The notes: generated by a model not told the origin, from the letters alone. 64,000 nucleotides of DNA from Sphingobacterium sp. LZ7M1 (GCF_024296865.1 NZ_CP101134.1:4402001-4466000); one strand, 5' to 3'; shown: positions 28,895-38,078, counted from the stretch's first letter. Numbers and translations: made by a program.

Positions 28895-29368
28895 ATGGAA
28901 ATTATAAAAACAATCATTCCCCTATTACTGATTTTGCTGATTGGCATCCAGTTCTTTGGGGTAACGCCCAATACTTCTGCAATAGTGCCTGAAAGTGCCA
29001 TAGAAAACCATTACAGCATTCCCTCAAATGTGCAGCAAATCCTGAAAACCAGTTGTTACGACTGCCATTCCAATAACACGGTTTATCCATCTTACAACAA
29101 GTTGCAACCCATCAAATGGTGGCTGGCAGAACATATCGCGGATGGAAAAAAACATCTGAATTTTGATGAATTTAATGCATATGCTACAGATCAGAAATTA
29201 CGTAAGCTGGCTGAGATTGAGGAAACCGTAAATGCAGGAGAAATGCCATTGAAAAGTTATACCCTTATCCATAACAATGCAAAATTGTCGGATGAGCAGA
29301 AGCAGCAACTCCGGGATTGGGTCATTGCCACAAAAAAGGTAATCAATCGTAAAGCTATTAACCGATGA
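28895..29368 (+). CDS. haem-binding domain protein (single CxxCH)
   Basis: A 157-aa protein with an N-terminal membrane anchor (IIPLLLILLIGIQFFGV) and one c-type haem motif in TSCYDCHSNNT, then YPSYNKLQPIKWWLAEHIAD and ending near LRDWVIATKKV. The order and length match the Haem_bd family of Bacteroidota. It likely sits on the periplasmic side of the inner membrane. Its location between the adaptor and PAP2 genes, with a 4-nt overlap to the latter, puts it in the metal operon. A redox role in metal handling is inferred. Confidence 0.85.
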   Translation: MEIIKTIIPLLLILLIGIQFFGVTPNTSAIVPESAIENHYSIPSNVQQILKTSCYDCHSNNTVYPSYNKLQPIKWWLAEHIADGKKHLNFDEFNAYATDQKLRKLAEIEETVNAGEMPLKSYTLIHNNAKLSDEQKQQLRDWVIATKKVINRKAINR

Positions 29369-30126
29369 AGAGGGTTATTGTATTAATCCTGTTGTGCTTA
29401 TCCCAATGGAGTGTGGCTCAAAGTGGGTTGCAGAACATTGCCCAAAAGCCGGCATCAGATTCTGTATCGGTATATCAATTCAAATATAAAAAGCTGATAG
29501 TACCATCTGTTTTTATTGGATATGGAATCCTAAGTCTGACTTCTGATGACCTGAAACAGCTGAACCGTTCCACCCAATATGAAATTGGGGAGCATCAGCC
29601 GGATAAAATAAAACTGGATAATTATACCCAATACGTACCTGCAATATTGGTTTATGGATTAAATGCTATTGGACTTAAAGGAAAACATAATTTGAAAGAC
29701 CGAAGTATTATTTTAGGCACATCGTTGCTGATTTCAAGTGCTGTCGTATTACCTACCAAGCATTTGGTGAGAGAAGAACGACCAGATGGTTCTAATAATT
29801 TGTCGTTTCCTTCGGGACATACTACAACTGCTTTTACAACAGCACATTTTATGTTCCGTGAATATCAGGATGAAAATATTTGGTTAAGTTTGTCTGGTTA
29901 TCCAATTGCTGTTTTTACGGGAGTTTATCGCATTTTGAATGATAAACATTGGGTGGGTGATGTGGTTGCAGGTGCCGGTATTGGAATTCTCTCCACAGAA
30001 GTTGCCTATTGGTTGTTCCCAAAAGTCAGTCAATTATTTTCAAAAGATCATAGCAAAAATAGTGCTCTTGTATATCCGTTTTATCAAAATAAAACAATGG
30101 GATTAGGTTTGTCTTTAAACTTTTAA
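29365..30126 (+). CDS. PAP2-superfamily phosphatase
   Basis: A 253-aa protein with signal peptide (VIVLILLCLSQWSVAQ) and the three PAP2 motifs: KHLVREERPDG, SFPSGHTTTAF and RILNDKHWVGDVVAGAG. The His residues of motifs two and three are the catalytic pair. The family removes phosphate from lipids such as phosphatidic acid or undecaprenyl pyrophosphate. It starts inside the stop of the haem gene (ATGA overlap). A role in envelope upkeep during metal stress is a guess; this gene type is a frequent neighbour of RND metal pumps in this phylum. Confidence 0.85.
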   Translation: MKRVIVLILLCLSQWSVAQSGLQNIAQKPASDSVSVYQFKYKKLIVPSVFIGYGILSLTSDDLKQLNRSTQYEIGEHQPDKIKLDNYTQYVPAILVYGLNAIGLKGKHNLKDRSIILGTSLLISSAVVLPTKHLVREERPDGSNNLSFPSGHTTTAFTTAHFMFREYQDENIWLSLSGYPIAVFTGVYRILNDKHWVGDVVAGAGIGILSTEVAYWLFPKVSQLFSKDHSKNSALVYPFYQNKTMGLGLSLNF

Positions 30127-30136
30127 ATTTATAAAA

Positions 30137-31930
30137 ATGAAAAATATATATAAATTCATTATCGTTCTCAGCATTGCCTTAGTGGCACTTGTTCTGGAAT
30201 TTATCCTGAAAGAACCGCATTATGCTAAAATCTTAATTACGGCAACCGGCATTTTGATGTCCATTGTTCTTCTGAAAGGAATGATCGACGTGCTTCGTTC
30301 CGGGAATTTTGGCGTGGATATTTTGGCGATTTCTGCCATTGCTGCAACCTTAGCTGTTGGTAATTATTGGGCGGCACTCATTATCCTCATTATGATTACC
30401 GGAGGTGATTCGTTGGAAGATTATGCCCAGAAAAAAGCCCGGAAAGATTTAAAATCATTGCTTGATAATACACCCCGAATTGCTCATAAAAAAACAGGAA
30501 ACGATTTACATGATGTTCCTGTGGAGGATATTAAAATCGGTGACATCATCATCGTAAAACCCAAGGAAATTATTCCCGTGGACGGAATTTTACTGAGTGC
30601 AGAGGTGCTGCTGGACGAATCTTCGCTCACGGGCGAATCCAAACCCGTCAACAAAACCAAAGGCAACAGCTTATGGTCGGGTTCGGTGAATGGTTCGGGA
30701 GCCATTACCATTCAGGTTTCCAAACTCGCCAAAGACAGCCAGTACCAGCAACTCGTGCAATTGGTGCATAATTCCGAAAAAGAGCCGGCACATTTTGTGC
30801 GAATGGCGGATCGGTACGCTTTGCCTTTTACCATCGTTGCTTTTTTAATTGCCGGAATTGCTTATTTGATTACCAAAGATCCCAACCGCATTGCCGAAGT
30901 GTTGGTGGTGGCTTCGCCCTGCCCGCTGATTCTGGCGGCTCCCATTGCCCTGATAGCCGGAATGAGCCGTTCCAGCAGAAATGGGGTGGTGATAAAATCC
31001 GGGACTGTCATCGAAAAACTGGACAGAATGAAAGCCATCGCCTTCGATAAAACCGGAACCTTAACCAAAGGCGATCTTACTGTGGACGACATCATCCCGG
31101 AAAATTCTTATTCGCAAGACGAACTGATTGATTTTGTAGCCAGCGTAGAACAGCAGTCTTCCCACGTTTTGGCGGTTTCGGTGATGAAATATATCGGGGA
31201 TAAACCGATTCCTCTGGCAACAGATTTAAAGGAAATAGAAGGAAATGGTATTGAAGGAAAAGTAAACGGCAAACTGGTGAAAGTGGGTAAACTGAATTTT
31301 GTAACGACCGAACCCATTTCAATTAAAACGGAAAAAACCTCGTTATTTGTTTCGGTGAATGACAAATATGCAGGGGAAATCACCTTTACCGATGAAGTGC
31401 GCCCCGAAGCCCGGCAAACCATTGCCCAATTAATAAAAATGGGTATCCAAAAAATTATGATGATTTCCGGCGACAAGCAAAGTATTTCTGAAAACATTGC
31501 CAAAGAAATTGGCATTACGGAAGTGCACGGTGGCTGTTTGCCGGAAGACAAACTGAAAATCCTGAAAAGTATGCCCGACGAATTTCGCCCGGTTGTAATG
31601 GTGGGTGATGGCGTGAACGATGCACCGTCGTTAACCGTTGCCGATGTAGGCATTGCGATGGGTGCTAAAGGATCGAGTGCCGCCAGCGATTCGGCAGATG
31701 TGGTGATTTTAAGAGACAATCTGCAAAAAGTGAGTGATACTATTCTCATTTCCAAAGAAACGATGAAGATTGCCCGTCAATCCGTTTTCATTGGCATTGC
31801 CGTTTGTACCGTGCTGATGCTGATTGCAGCCTTCGGTGTTTTACCGGCATTGATTGGTGCAGGATTGCAGGAAGTGGTGGATCTGATTTCCATTACCTCG
31901 GCATTAAGGGCTTTGAAGGACAGAACGTAA
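30137..31930 (+). CDS. heavy-metal P1B-type ATPase with SPC motif
   Basis: A 597-aa transporter with short TM helices at the N-terminus and no cytosolic metal-binding domain. Actuator loop LDESSLTGESKPV, ion-binding helix ASPCPLILAAPIALI, phosphorylation motif AFDKTGTLTKGD (about residue 304) and hinge VVMVGDGVNDAPSLTVADVG are present. The SPC triplet instead of CPC places it with P1B-4 (CoaT/PfeT-like) pumps, which move Co, Zn, Cd or Fe(II). This argues that the operon handles divalent ions rather than Cu/Ag. Ten nt from PAP2, last gene of the operon. Confidence 0.9.
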   Translation: MKNIYKFIIVLSIALVALVLEFILKEPHYAKILITATGILMSIVLLKGMIDVLRSGNFGVDILAISAIAATLAVGNYWAALIILIMITGGDSLEDYAQKKARKDLKSLLDNTPRIAHKKTGNDLHDVPVEDIKIGDIIIVKPKEIIPVDGILLSAEVLLDESSLTGESKPVNKTKGNSLWSGSVNGSGAITIQVSKLAKDSQYQQLVQLVHNSEKEPAHFVRMADRYALPFTIVAFLIAGIAYLITKDPNRIAEVLVVASPCPLILAAPIALIAGMSRSSRNGVVIKSGTVIEKLDRMKAIAFDKTGTLTKGDLTVDDIIPENSYSQDELIDFVASVEQQSSHVLAVSVMKYIGDKPIPLATDLKEIEGNGIEGKVNGKLVKVGKLNFVTTEPISIKTEKTSLFVSVNDKYAGEITFTDEVRPEARQTIAQLIKMGIQKIMMISGDKQSISENIAKEIGITEVHGGCLPEDKLKILKSMPDEFRPVVMVGDGVNDAPSLTVADVGIAMGAKGSSAASDSADVVILRDNLQKVSDTILISKETMKIARQSVFIGIAVCTVLMLIAAFGVLPALIGAGLQEVVDLISITSALRALKDRT

Positions 31931-32370
31931 CCACAACATTTGTTAATTGTCAGGAAAACCTTCAAAGGTCGCTGTTCAAGTAAAATAAAAACGTCCATAA
32001 AGACCGAAGGGCAAAACATCTATTATCTGGGTTACATCAGCGTCGATAATGACCTGTTGAAAGGCATAAAGGGTTGTTAAAAAGAATCGCTTCTAATTAA
32101 GCAATTTTAAAAGGGGATTGTCTCACAAGGACAGCCCCTTTTGTTTTGGTTTAGCGTGCTGTTTTCATAGCCTTACAGTTTTATCGGAATACCACTGTTA
32201 CAAACGGCATCCACTAATCCAAGTATAAAATTCCTACTATCAAATGAGAACTTTTCACAGGTAAAACCCAAGCTGTGAAAGATTTATTTCCATTTCTGTT
32301 TGCCGGATAAATTTTATTCTTTAATTTTACATAACCAATTATGTAAATAGTTATTTAATCCGTTTATGAT
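31931..32370. other. intergenic region with C-terminal gene remnant and terminator
   Basis: From about 31985 to 32080 the + strand reads KTSIKTEGQNIYYLGYISVD, then NDLLKGIKGC and a stop, clearly the end of a lost gene of unknown family. A terminator follows at 32109-32142. Upstream of the thioesterase gene lies A/T-rich promoter-like sequence. Confidence 0.5.
32109..32142 (+). terminator. rho-independent terminator
   Basis: The outer stem AAAAGGGG/CCCCTTTT and inner TGTC/GACA pairs surround a small loop, followed by GTTTTGG. It ends transcription from the metal operon or the remnant gene behind it. Confidence 0.8.
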
Positions 32371-32817
32371 ATGCAACAAATTGAAAGGAGGAAACTAACA
32401 CCAGAACACGAACAAAGAATAAGGGTAGGTATTCCAAAACAGGTACTAATGAAAATGTACAATGCAAGTGCTGAAAGCGTTGCAGAGGGCTACGTCCAAA
32501 TTGCCGTGCCACATCAGGAAAGTTTGGTAAGAAAAGGCGGAATTTTTTACGGTGGTGTACTATCAGCATTGGCAGATACAGCCGCCTATTTTTCGGCTGC
32601 ATCATTACACGATGCAGATGCTTACTTCCTTACCGTAGAACTCAAAATAAACTATCTAAACCCAGCAATAGGCGAAAAAGTTTTTGCCACGGGGGAAGTA
32701 GTGAAAAATGGTAAAACATTGAATATCTGTAAATCTGATATTTATGTAGTTACAGGCAATGAAAGAAAATTAGCTTGTACTTCCCTTGTTACTTTAATGC
32801 AGACAAAAAGAAAATAA
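32371..32817 (+). CDS. PaaI-type hotdog thioesterase
   Basis: A 148-aa protein with the hotdog-fold pattern: VAIPHQESLVRKGGIFYGGV-like segment (here VPHQESLVRKGGIFYGGVL), helix LSALADTAAYFSAASL with the catalytic-position Asp, strand FLTVELKINYLNPAIGEKV and VFATGEVVKNGKTLNICKSD. The family hydrolyses acyl- or aryl-CoA thioesters. The N-terminal 35 residues are basic and do not look like a signal. The DinB gene follows after 1 nt, so the two are cotranscribed. Confidence 0.8.
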   Translation: MQQIERRKLTPEHEQRIRVGIPKQVLMKMYNASAESVAEGYVQIAVPHQESLVRKGGIFYGGVLSALADTAAYFSAASLHDADAYFLTVELKINYLNPAIGEKVFATGEVVKNGKTLNICKSDIYVVTGNERKLACTSLVTLMQTKRK

Positions 32818-32818
32818 T

Positions 32819-33328
32819 ATGGAAATCACATCTGTAAAATCATTTATTGATTACTACGAAAAAATTAGAGAGCGTACCAATCGTATAATAGCAATCATAC
32901 TGCCCGAACATATTGACTTTGCTTACAAGCAGGGAAAATACACCATAGGCGACCAAATACGTCACATAGCCACCATTGAAAGGTATATGTATGCCGAAAC
33001 CATTTCGGGCAGAAAAAGTGCTTATCAAGGTTGGGGAAAAGAACTTGCCGACGGCTACGAAAATATTATAGATTTTTTTAACCGTTTACACAAAGAAACA
33101 ATAGACATCATTAGTCAGTTTTCCGATGAAGATTTAAACCGAAAATGTTTAACACCTGCCAATTCTGAAATCATTATTTGGAAATGGCTTCGGGCAATGG
33201 TGGAACACGAAATACACCACAGAGGCGAATTATACATTTACCTCAATTTGCTTGGAGTGGAAACAAAACCACTTTACGGATTTACAGCAGAAACGGTACA
33301 GGAAGTTAGTGTACAATTACCTAAATAG
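32819..33328 (+). CDS. DinB family protein
   Basis: A 169-aa four-helix-bundle protein. The three-His metal site typical of DinB/YfiT is visible: His in IGDQIRHIATIERYM, and the pair in MVEHEIHHRGELYIYL. The family includes putative metal-dependent enzymes and thiol S-transferases (for example bacillithiol-dependent); actual activity is unknown for this one. It is tightly linked to the thioesterase upstream and 37 nt before the panB frame. Confidence 0.85.
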   Translation: MEITSVKSFIDYYEKIRERTNRIIAIILPEHIDFAYKQGKYTIGDQIRHIATIERYMYAETISGRKSAYQGWGKELADGYENIIDFFNRLHKETIDIISQFSDEDLNRKCLTPANSEIIIWKWLRAMVEHEIHHRGELYIYLNLLGVETKPLYGFTAETVQEVSVQLPK

Positions 33329-33365
33329 AAAATATTATGTCAATCCATACAGAAGATAGAAAAAA

Positions 33366-34154
33366 GTGACCACGCTTCAGCTAAAAAAGATGAAGCAGAA
33401 CAGCGAAAAAATAAGCGTATTAACGGCTTATGATTACACTACGGCAAGGATTTTAGACGGAGCAGGTATTGATGTGATACTTGTAGGCGATAGTGCGTCT
33501 AATACAATGGTAGGCAATCCCACAACAGTAGGCATTACGCTTGACCAAATGATTTACTATTCCAAATCAGTAGTAAACGGAACAAAGAAAGCATTGGTTA
33601 TTGCCGATATGCCATTTGGTACGGTATCCGGCAATCCTATAAAATCCCTCGAAGCCTCAATCCGTATGATGCAGGAAACAGGAGTTGATGCAATCAAAGT
33701 AGAGGGTGGAGCAGAAATAAAAGAAGATGTCAAAAAAATAATTGATGCAGGTATTCCCGTTATGGCACATTTGGGCTTAATGCCACAATCCATAAACAAA
33801 TACGGAACGTATGCCATTCGTGGTAAAGAAGAAGCCGAAGCAAAGAAACTCATTGAAGATTGCCTTTTAATGGAAGAATTGGGAGCATTCGGCATATTGC
33901 TTGAAAAAATCCCTGCAAAACTTGCAACCGAGATTTCCGAAAAAATAGCAATCCCTACAATCGGTATCGGTGCAGGTGTCGGAACAGACGGACAAGTATT
34001 GGTTATACAGGACGTAATGGGAATGAACAAAGATTTTTCGCCTAAATTTTTAAGATGTTATGCAGACCTGCAAACCATAATGACCGAAGCAACACAGCAT
34101 TATATCAGTGATGTAAAGTCACAGAATTTCCCGAACGAAAATGAGAGTTATTAA
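33366..34154 (+). CDS. panB: 3-methyl-2-oxobutanoate hydroxymethyltransferase (N-terminal frameshift)
   Basis: A 262-aa protein that converts 2-oxoisovalerate to ketopantoate with methylene-THF, the first step of pantothenate synthesis. Motifs: AYDYTTARILDGAGIDVI, ILVGDSAS and IADMPFG (metal Asp residues), AIKVEGG (Lys/Glu) and LLEKIPAKLATEI. The family start MSIHTEDRKK lies at 33337 but hits TGA after ten codons; one extra A in the A6 run before GTG would join it to this frame. The GTG at 33366 may serve as a new start, losing only ~10 non-catalytic residues, so activity is possible. Confidence 0.9.
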   Translation: MTTLQLKKMKQNSEKISVLTAYDYTTARILDGAGIDVILVGDSASNTMVGNPTTVGITLDQMIYYSKSVVNGTKKALVIADMPFGTVSGNPIKSLEASIRMMQETGVDAIKVEGGAEIKEDVKKIIDAGIPVMAHLGLMPQSINKYGTYAIRGKEEAEAKKLIEDCLLMEELGAFGILLEKIPAKLATEISEKIAIPTIGIGAGVGTDGQVLVIQDVMGMNKDFSPKFLRCYADLQTIMTEATQHYISDVKSQNFPNENESY

Positions 34155-34195
34155 ACCGTAAAAAATTAAAAATCAATTTAAAGATATTCAAAGCT

Positions 34196-34615
34196 ATGTT
34201 TAAGATTAAATCAGCATTTCTGTTAGCAATGTCCGCAGTTCTTTTAGTTTCGTGCGGCATCAACAAATCAGCCCAAACAAATACTGTTAAGGCAGATTGT
34301 AAAGAAATTTCGGGTAAAACCAATATCAGAATAAAAAATAACAGTCAATACACTTTGGAAAATGTTACTGTTACGCCTTCCGAACAAAAAATCAATTTCG
34401 GTAAGTTGGAAAAAGGCACATACTCTTGTTACCACTCATTTGAAAAAGCGTATAGATATGCTTATGTCAAAGTAACGATTGAGGGTAAAGAATACGAATT
34501 AACCCCGATTGATTATGTAGGGGAAAAAGAATTGGGAGCAGGTTCATTTACTTACGTTTTAGAAGTAGATAAATCAAATGAATATGCCCCATTAAAAATA
34601 AAATTGGAAAACTAA
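34196..34615 (+). CDS. small lipoprotein, unknown
   Basis: A 139-aa protein with lipobox MSAVLLVSCG (Cys about residue 18). The mature domain is strand-rich with paired aromatic residues (NNSQYTLENVTVTPSEQKI, YRYAYVKVTIEGKEYELTP), suggesting an immunoglobulin-like or transthyretin-like fold. It has two more cysteines (KADCKEI, TYSCYHS) that may form a disulphide. No family recognised. It sits between panB and the MarR-GNAT gene, same strand. Confidence 0.7.
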   Translation: MFKIKSAFLLAMSAVLLVSCGINKSAQTNTVKADCKEISGKTNIRIKNNSQYTLENVTVTPSEQKINFGKLEKGTYSCYHSFEKAYRYAYVKVTIEGKEYELTPIDYVGEKELGAGSFTYVLEVDKSNEYAPLKIKLEN

Positions 34616-34629
34616 ATAAACGTATTACA

Positions 34630-35589
34630 ATGGACATCTTCAACAAAACAGGTAAAATGGCATTAGGTAGCAGGTTGCGTTTGCTAACTGCAAAAGTAAC
34701 CGATGATGCAGCAAGAATTTACGAACTGTACGATGTGGATTTTTCGCCAAAATGGTTTCCTGTATTTTTTGTGTTGTATGACGAGGGAGCAAAAACCATT
34801 ACAGAAATAGCCGAACAAATCGGACATTCTCAACCGTCCGTTACCAAGATTGTAAAAGAAATGGCAAATGCAGGATTGGTAAAAGATAACCTTAAATCAA
34901 ACGACAAACGCAGAAATGTTGTAGGATTGACAGAGCAAGGTGCAGTAGTTGCCGATAAAATGATAAACGTACAATGTGCCGATATTGATATTGCCATAGA
35001 CGGAATTATTGCAGAAGCCACACACAACCTTTGGGAAGCATTGGCAGAATGGGAGTTTTTATTGGAACAAAAATCAATCTACAAACGAGTAGTAGAACAA
35101 AAGAAATTGCGTGAAAGTAAAAATGTTCAGATTGTAGAATATGAACCGCAATACCATTCTGCATTCAAAGCATTAAACGAAGAATGGCTTACTACCTATT
35201 TTGAGATAGAAGATAGCGACCGTATTTCATTAGCTGACCCCAAGACATATATTTTAGACAAAGGCGGAAAAATATATGTCGCACTATACAAAGGCGAGCC
35301 TTTGGGGGTTTGTGCCTTGATGAAAATGGACGACCCCGATTATGATTTTGAATTAGCTAAAATGGCAGTTTCTCCAAAAGCACAGGGTAAGAATATGGGC
35401 TATTTATTAGCCGAAAAAATTATCAGCACAGCCAAAGAATTGGGAGCGACAAAACTGTTTTTAGAAAGCAACACCTCTTTGAAACCTGCAATAAACCTAT
35501 ATCAGAAATTGGGGTTTCAAAAAATCACGGGACGTATCTCGCCTTACAAACGTGCCAATATTCAAATGGAACTTGATTTAACAAAGTAA
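34630..35589 (+). CDS. bifunctional MarR-type regulator / GNAT acetyltransferase
   Basis: A 319-aa two-domain protein. Residues ~5-150 are a MarR winged helix (TITEIAEQIGHSQPSVTKIV; wing KSNDKRRNVVGLTEQG). Residues ~165-319 are a GNAT domain with the acetyl-CoA loop region ELAKMAVSPKAQGKNMGYLL and FLESNTSLKPAINLYQKLGF. Such fusions occur widely, often near amino-acid-modifying genes. The regulator may sense or acetylate an amino-acid-like molecule handled by its neighbours. Nine nt separate it from the dehydrogenase. Confidence 0.9.
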   Translation: MDIFNKTGKMALGSRLRLLTAKVTDDAARIYELYDVDFSPKWFPVFFVLYDEGAKTITEIAEQIGHSQPSVTKIVKEMANAGLVKDNLKSNDKRRNVVGLTEQGAVVADKMINVQCADIDIAIDGIIAEATHNLWEALAEWEFLLEQKSIYKRVVEQKKLRESKNVQIVEYEPQYHSAFKALNEEWLTTYFEIEDSDRISLADPKTYILDKGGKIYVALYKGEPLGVCALMKMDDPDYDFELAKMAVSPKAQGKNMGYLLAEKIISTAKELGATKLFLESNTSLKPAINLYQKLGFQKITGRISPYKRANIQMELDLTK

Positions 35590-35597
35590 AACTAAAT

Positions 35598-36536
35598 ATG
35601 AAAGTAGTCCTTTTAGATAAGAAATATTTCCTGTCAGAATTTCCCGTAAACGAATTAGGTGTTGAATGGGAAGAATACGACAGCACACCAAAAGATAAAA
35701 TGCTATCACGGTTGCAAGATGCCGATATTGTATTGACACACGGAGTTGTTTTTGACAGAGAAACCATACGACAGTTACCCAAGCTTAAAATGATTTCTGT
35801 AAATAGTACAGGATATGAAAGAATAGACATAACAGCTTGCAGAGAATTTGGGATAACGGTTTGCAATGTCAAAGATTGGTGTACCAACTCGGTAGTAGAA
35901 CATATCATATCCTTTATGTTTTCGCTCAACCGTTCCCTGCCGTCCTATCACGATTTTGTACAAAGCGGAAATTGGAAAGGAACGCCCTACGAAATGGCCT
36001 ATAAACCTGCAAAAGAAATCAGAGGTTCTGTAGTGGGAATTATCGGTTACGGAACATGAGGAAAACATTTGGCGGAAGTCTGCAAAGCATTAGGCATAGA
36101 CGTATTGATTGCCGAACACAAGCACAGCACAGACATACGGCAAGGTTACACCCCATTTGATGATGTCATAAAACAAAGTGATTTCATTGTAGTACAAGCC
36201 CCGTTAAATGAACAAACCAAGCACATTATTTCTTATCCCGAATTGGAAATGATGAAACCGGATGCTTATCTCATTAACTGCGGACGTGGCGGTTTGGTAA
36301 ATGAAACAGCGTTATTGGAAGCATTGGAGCAAAAGGAAATTGCAGGTGCAGGGTTAGATGTGATAGAAGCCGAAAGTTTTAAGAATGCTCAACTTCTCAA
36401 CTATGTAGGACACAATCTAATTCTTTCGCCACACATCGCATTTACAAGTCAGCAATCCATAGCCAACAATACGATGATGGTTGCCGAAAATGTGAAACAG
36501 TTCATTAACGAAACCCCCATAAACGTAGTGAGTTAA
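35598..36536 (+). pseudogene. D-2-hydroxyacid dehydrogenase with in-frame TGA
   Basis: One continuous frame of 313 codons split by TGA at 36057-36059. The first part (153 aa) ends VVGIIGYGT; the second resumes GKHLAEVCKALGIDVL. The stop is inside the NAD-binding GxGxxG motif, where a TTA (Leu) to TGA change would explain it. Catalytic features remain downstream: INCGRGGLVNE (Arg), then SPHIAFTSQQSI (His). The family reduces 2-oxoacids such as pyruvate to D-hydroxyacids. Without readthrough it is non-functional; an annotation pipeline would show two ORFs. Confidence 0.85.
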
Positions 36537-36562
36537 TAATATAACGGATAGAATTTTGAACA

Positions 36563-37096
36563 ATGAAAACAGACCGAATTACCGATTTCAAAATTATCAA
36601 TACCAATGCACAGGATTGGGAAATGGTCATCGACCTGTTCAATAAAGCCAACGGACAGCAAGGGCAGGACGGATATAAGGTATGGGGCGAGGAAATGGAC
36701 AGAACCGTAATAGAAAAAGATATATAAAGCGGTCGCCATTACAAAATCGCCACGGGCAATGATGTGCTGTGCATCTTTAGTGTGCAATATACAGACCCCG
36801 TGATATGGCGTGAGAAAGACAAAAACGATGCTCTTTACCTCCATAGGGTTGTAGTCAATCCCGTTTACAAAGGACAGAAACAATTTATGAAAGTCCTGAA
36901 TTGGGCAAAGGAACACGCCCTGCAAAAAGGCTTAAAGTTTATCCGAATGGACACTTGGGCTGAAAACACAAAACTCACAGACTATTACAAGTCTTATGGT
37001 TTTGAAGTAGCTGAATATTATACCACCCCTAATGAAGCAGGAATACCCATTCAATATCGAAATGTAGAGGTTGTACTTTTTGAAATGGAATTATAA
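36563..37096 (+). pseudogene. GNAT acetyltransferase with in-frame TAA
   Basis: The start ATG at 36563 reads MKTDRITDFKIINTNAQDWE ... GEEMDRTVIEKDI, meets TAA at 36725-36727, and continues in the same frame SGRHYKIATGNDVLCIFSVQ. The GNAT core follows: LYLHRVVVNPVYKGQKQFMK (acetyl-CoA region) and FIRMDTWAENTKLTDYYKSY. Total intact length would be 177 aa. It is the second successive gene in this block broken by one stop. Confidence 0.85.
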
Positions 37097-37114
37097 AACA
37101 ATAAAACAAGGAAT

Positions 37115-37438
37115 ATGAAAAATGTGGTAAAAAAAGAAAACGGCGTACCGAGACAGTTTTTAGGCGTTGATTTCGTCGTGCTGTCAATCGGTAAAGATAC
37201 AATGGTATCAAAGATGCTTTACAAAGCAACTGATAATGTACCGTTCCACAAGCACCCGACCGAGCAGAGCGGTTATGTAGTTTCGGGAAAGTACAAATTG
37301 AAGTTTGACGGGAACGAGTATCTATTATCAGAGGGCGACACCTATTCCATTCCTGCCGATGTGGACCATTCCATTGAGATTTTGGAAGCAGGCGAAGTCG
37401 TGGACGTGTTCAGCCCGATAAGACAGGATTACCTTTAA
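37115..37438 (+). CDS. cupin-domain protein
   Basis: A 107-aa single-cupin protein with both motifs: FHKHPTEQSGYVVSGKYKLKF (metal His/His/Glu region) and GDTYSIPADVDHSIEILEAG (second His). The length is that of small cupins acting as isomerases, lyases or sugar/metal sensors. Function not predictable. It lies between the broken GNAT gene and the cut threonine aldolase, all same strand with gaps under 20 nt, so one operon. Confidence 0.85.
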   Translation: MKNVVKKENGVPRQFLGVDFVVLSIGKDTMVSKMLYKATDNVPFHKHPTEQSGYVVSGKYKLKFDGNEYLLSEGDTYSIPADVDHSIEILEAGEVVDVFSPIRQDYL

Positions 37439-37450
37439 AACACTCCCCAT

Positions 37451-37616
37451 ATGTACAGTTTTAAGAATGACTATGCCGAGGGTACACATCCCGATATATT
37501 ACAGAAATTGCTCGAAACCAATCTGGTGCAACATACGGGATATGGTGAGGACGCCTATTGCTCAGAAGCCAAAGAACTTTTAAAAAGTAAGGTGGCAAAC
37601 CCTGATGCCAACGTAA
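37451..37616 (+). pseudogene. threonine aldolase, 3' end lost at arm repeat B
   Basis: The first 55 codons (MYSFKNDYAEGTHPDILQKL, VQHTGYGEDAYCSEAKELLK, PDANV) match the N-terminus of low-specificity L-threonine aldolases, PLP enzymes of ~340 aa that split threonine to glycine and acetaldehyde. At about 37616 the sequence passes into repeat B, and the frame ends 20 codons later (TRSKIFISCLLEQFMNNF). The PLP lysine is absent, so the gene is dead. The break point marks a recombination junction. Confidence 0.85.
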
Positions 37617-37717
37617 CAACAAGGTCAAAAATCTTTATTTCCTGCTTGCTAGAGCAATTTATGAACAATTTTTGACTATTCAAAATTTGTAGCTGTGACG
37701 TATTTGTGACGGTTTTT
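37617..37717 (+). repeat. att-like arm repeat, copy B
   Basis: CAACAAGG..., ATTTCCTGCTTGCTAGAGCA, TTATGAACA and the GTGACG-tattt-GTGACGG end match copy A over ~100 bp with scattered changes. Unlike A, C and D it lacks the tRNA-like core on its left; threonine aldolase sequence abuts it directly. Gene-free sequence continues to 37832. Confidence 0.75.
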
Positions 37718-37832
37718 TTGTTTAATGGATTTATGATTGGGAAAGTCACTTCCTATATTCCTCCATTTTATTCATATAGATGAGCAGAAAGTAATTGGCA
37801 TGCAAATATGTTATTGACCAATAACTTCATTA

Positions 37833-38078
37833 TCAGACAAGGCTTGTTGACAGCCCGACATTATTGTCGTTCTCATGTCTCTGGGCAATGATCCTTGTAT
37901 ACAAATCCTTAAGTAGTCTCAAACGGACAGCGGAAAAGACTTCATATTCTGTTTGGCTCAATTCATCCTTATTCTCTTCCAACAAACGATCAATGGTCCG
38001 AATATCAACTTGTTGATAAATGGATTGAGCCGTGGAAAAATATTCCGTGTTTATCTGCCCAGATCTCACATTACCCAT
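37833..38078 (-). CDS. small protein at the end of the ars operon
   Basis: An 81-aa protein, mostly helical and charged ([40 protein letters not shown]), without cysteines or a signal. It overlaps the acr3 stop by 8 nt, so it is translated with the arsenite exporter. No family recognised; it is the distal gene of the operon. Confidence 0.5.
   Translation of the reverse strand: MGNVRSGQINTEYFSTAQSIYQQVDIRTIDRLLEENKDELSQTEYEVFSAVRLRLLKDLYTRIIAQRHENDNNVGLSTSLV

Noticed and set aside
36057-36059. TGA as selenocysteine or other recoding in the dehydrogenase
   Set aside because: The position is the NAD-binding loop, no SECIS-like structure is evident, and neighbouring genes are broken by TAA and TAG as well.
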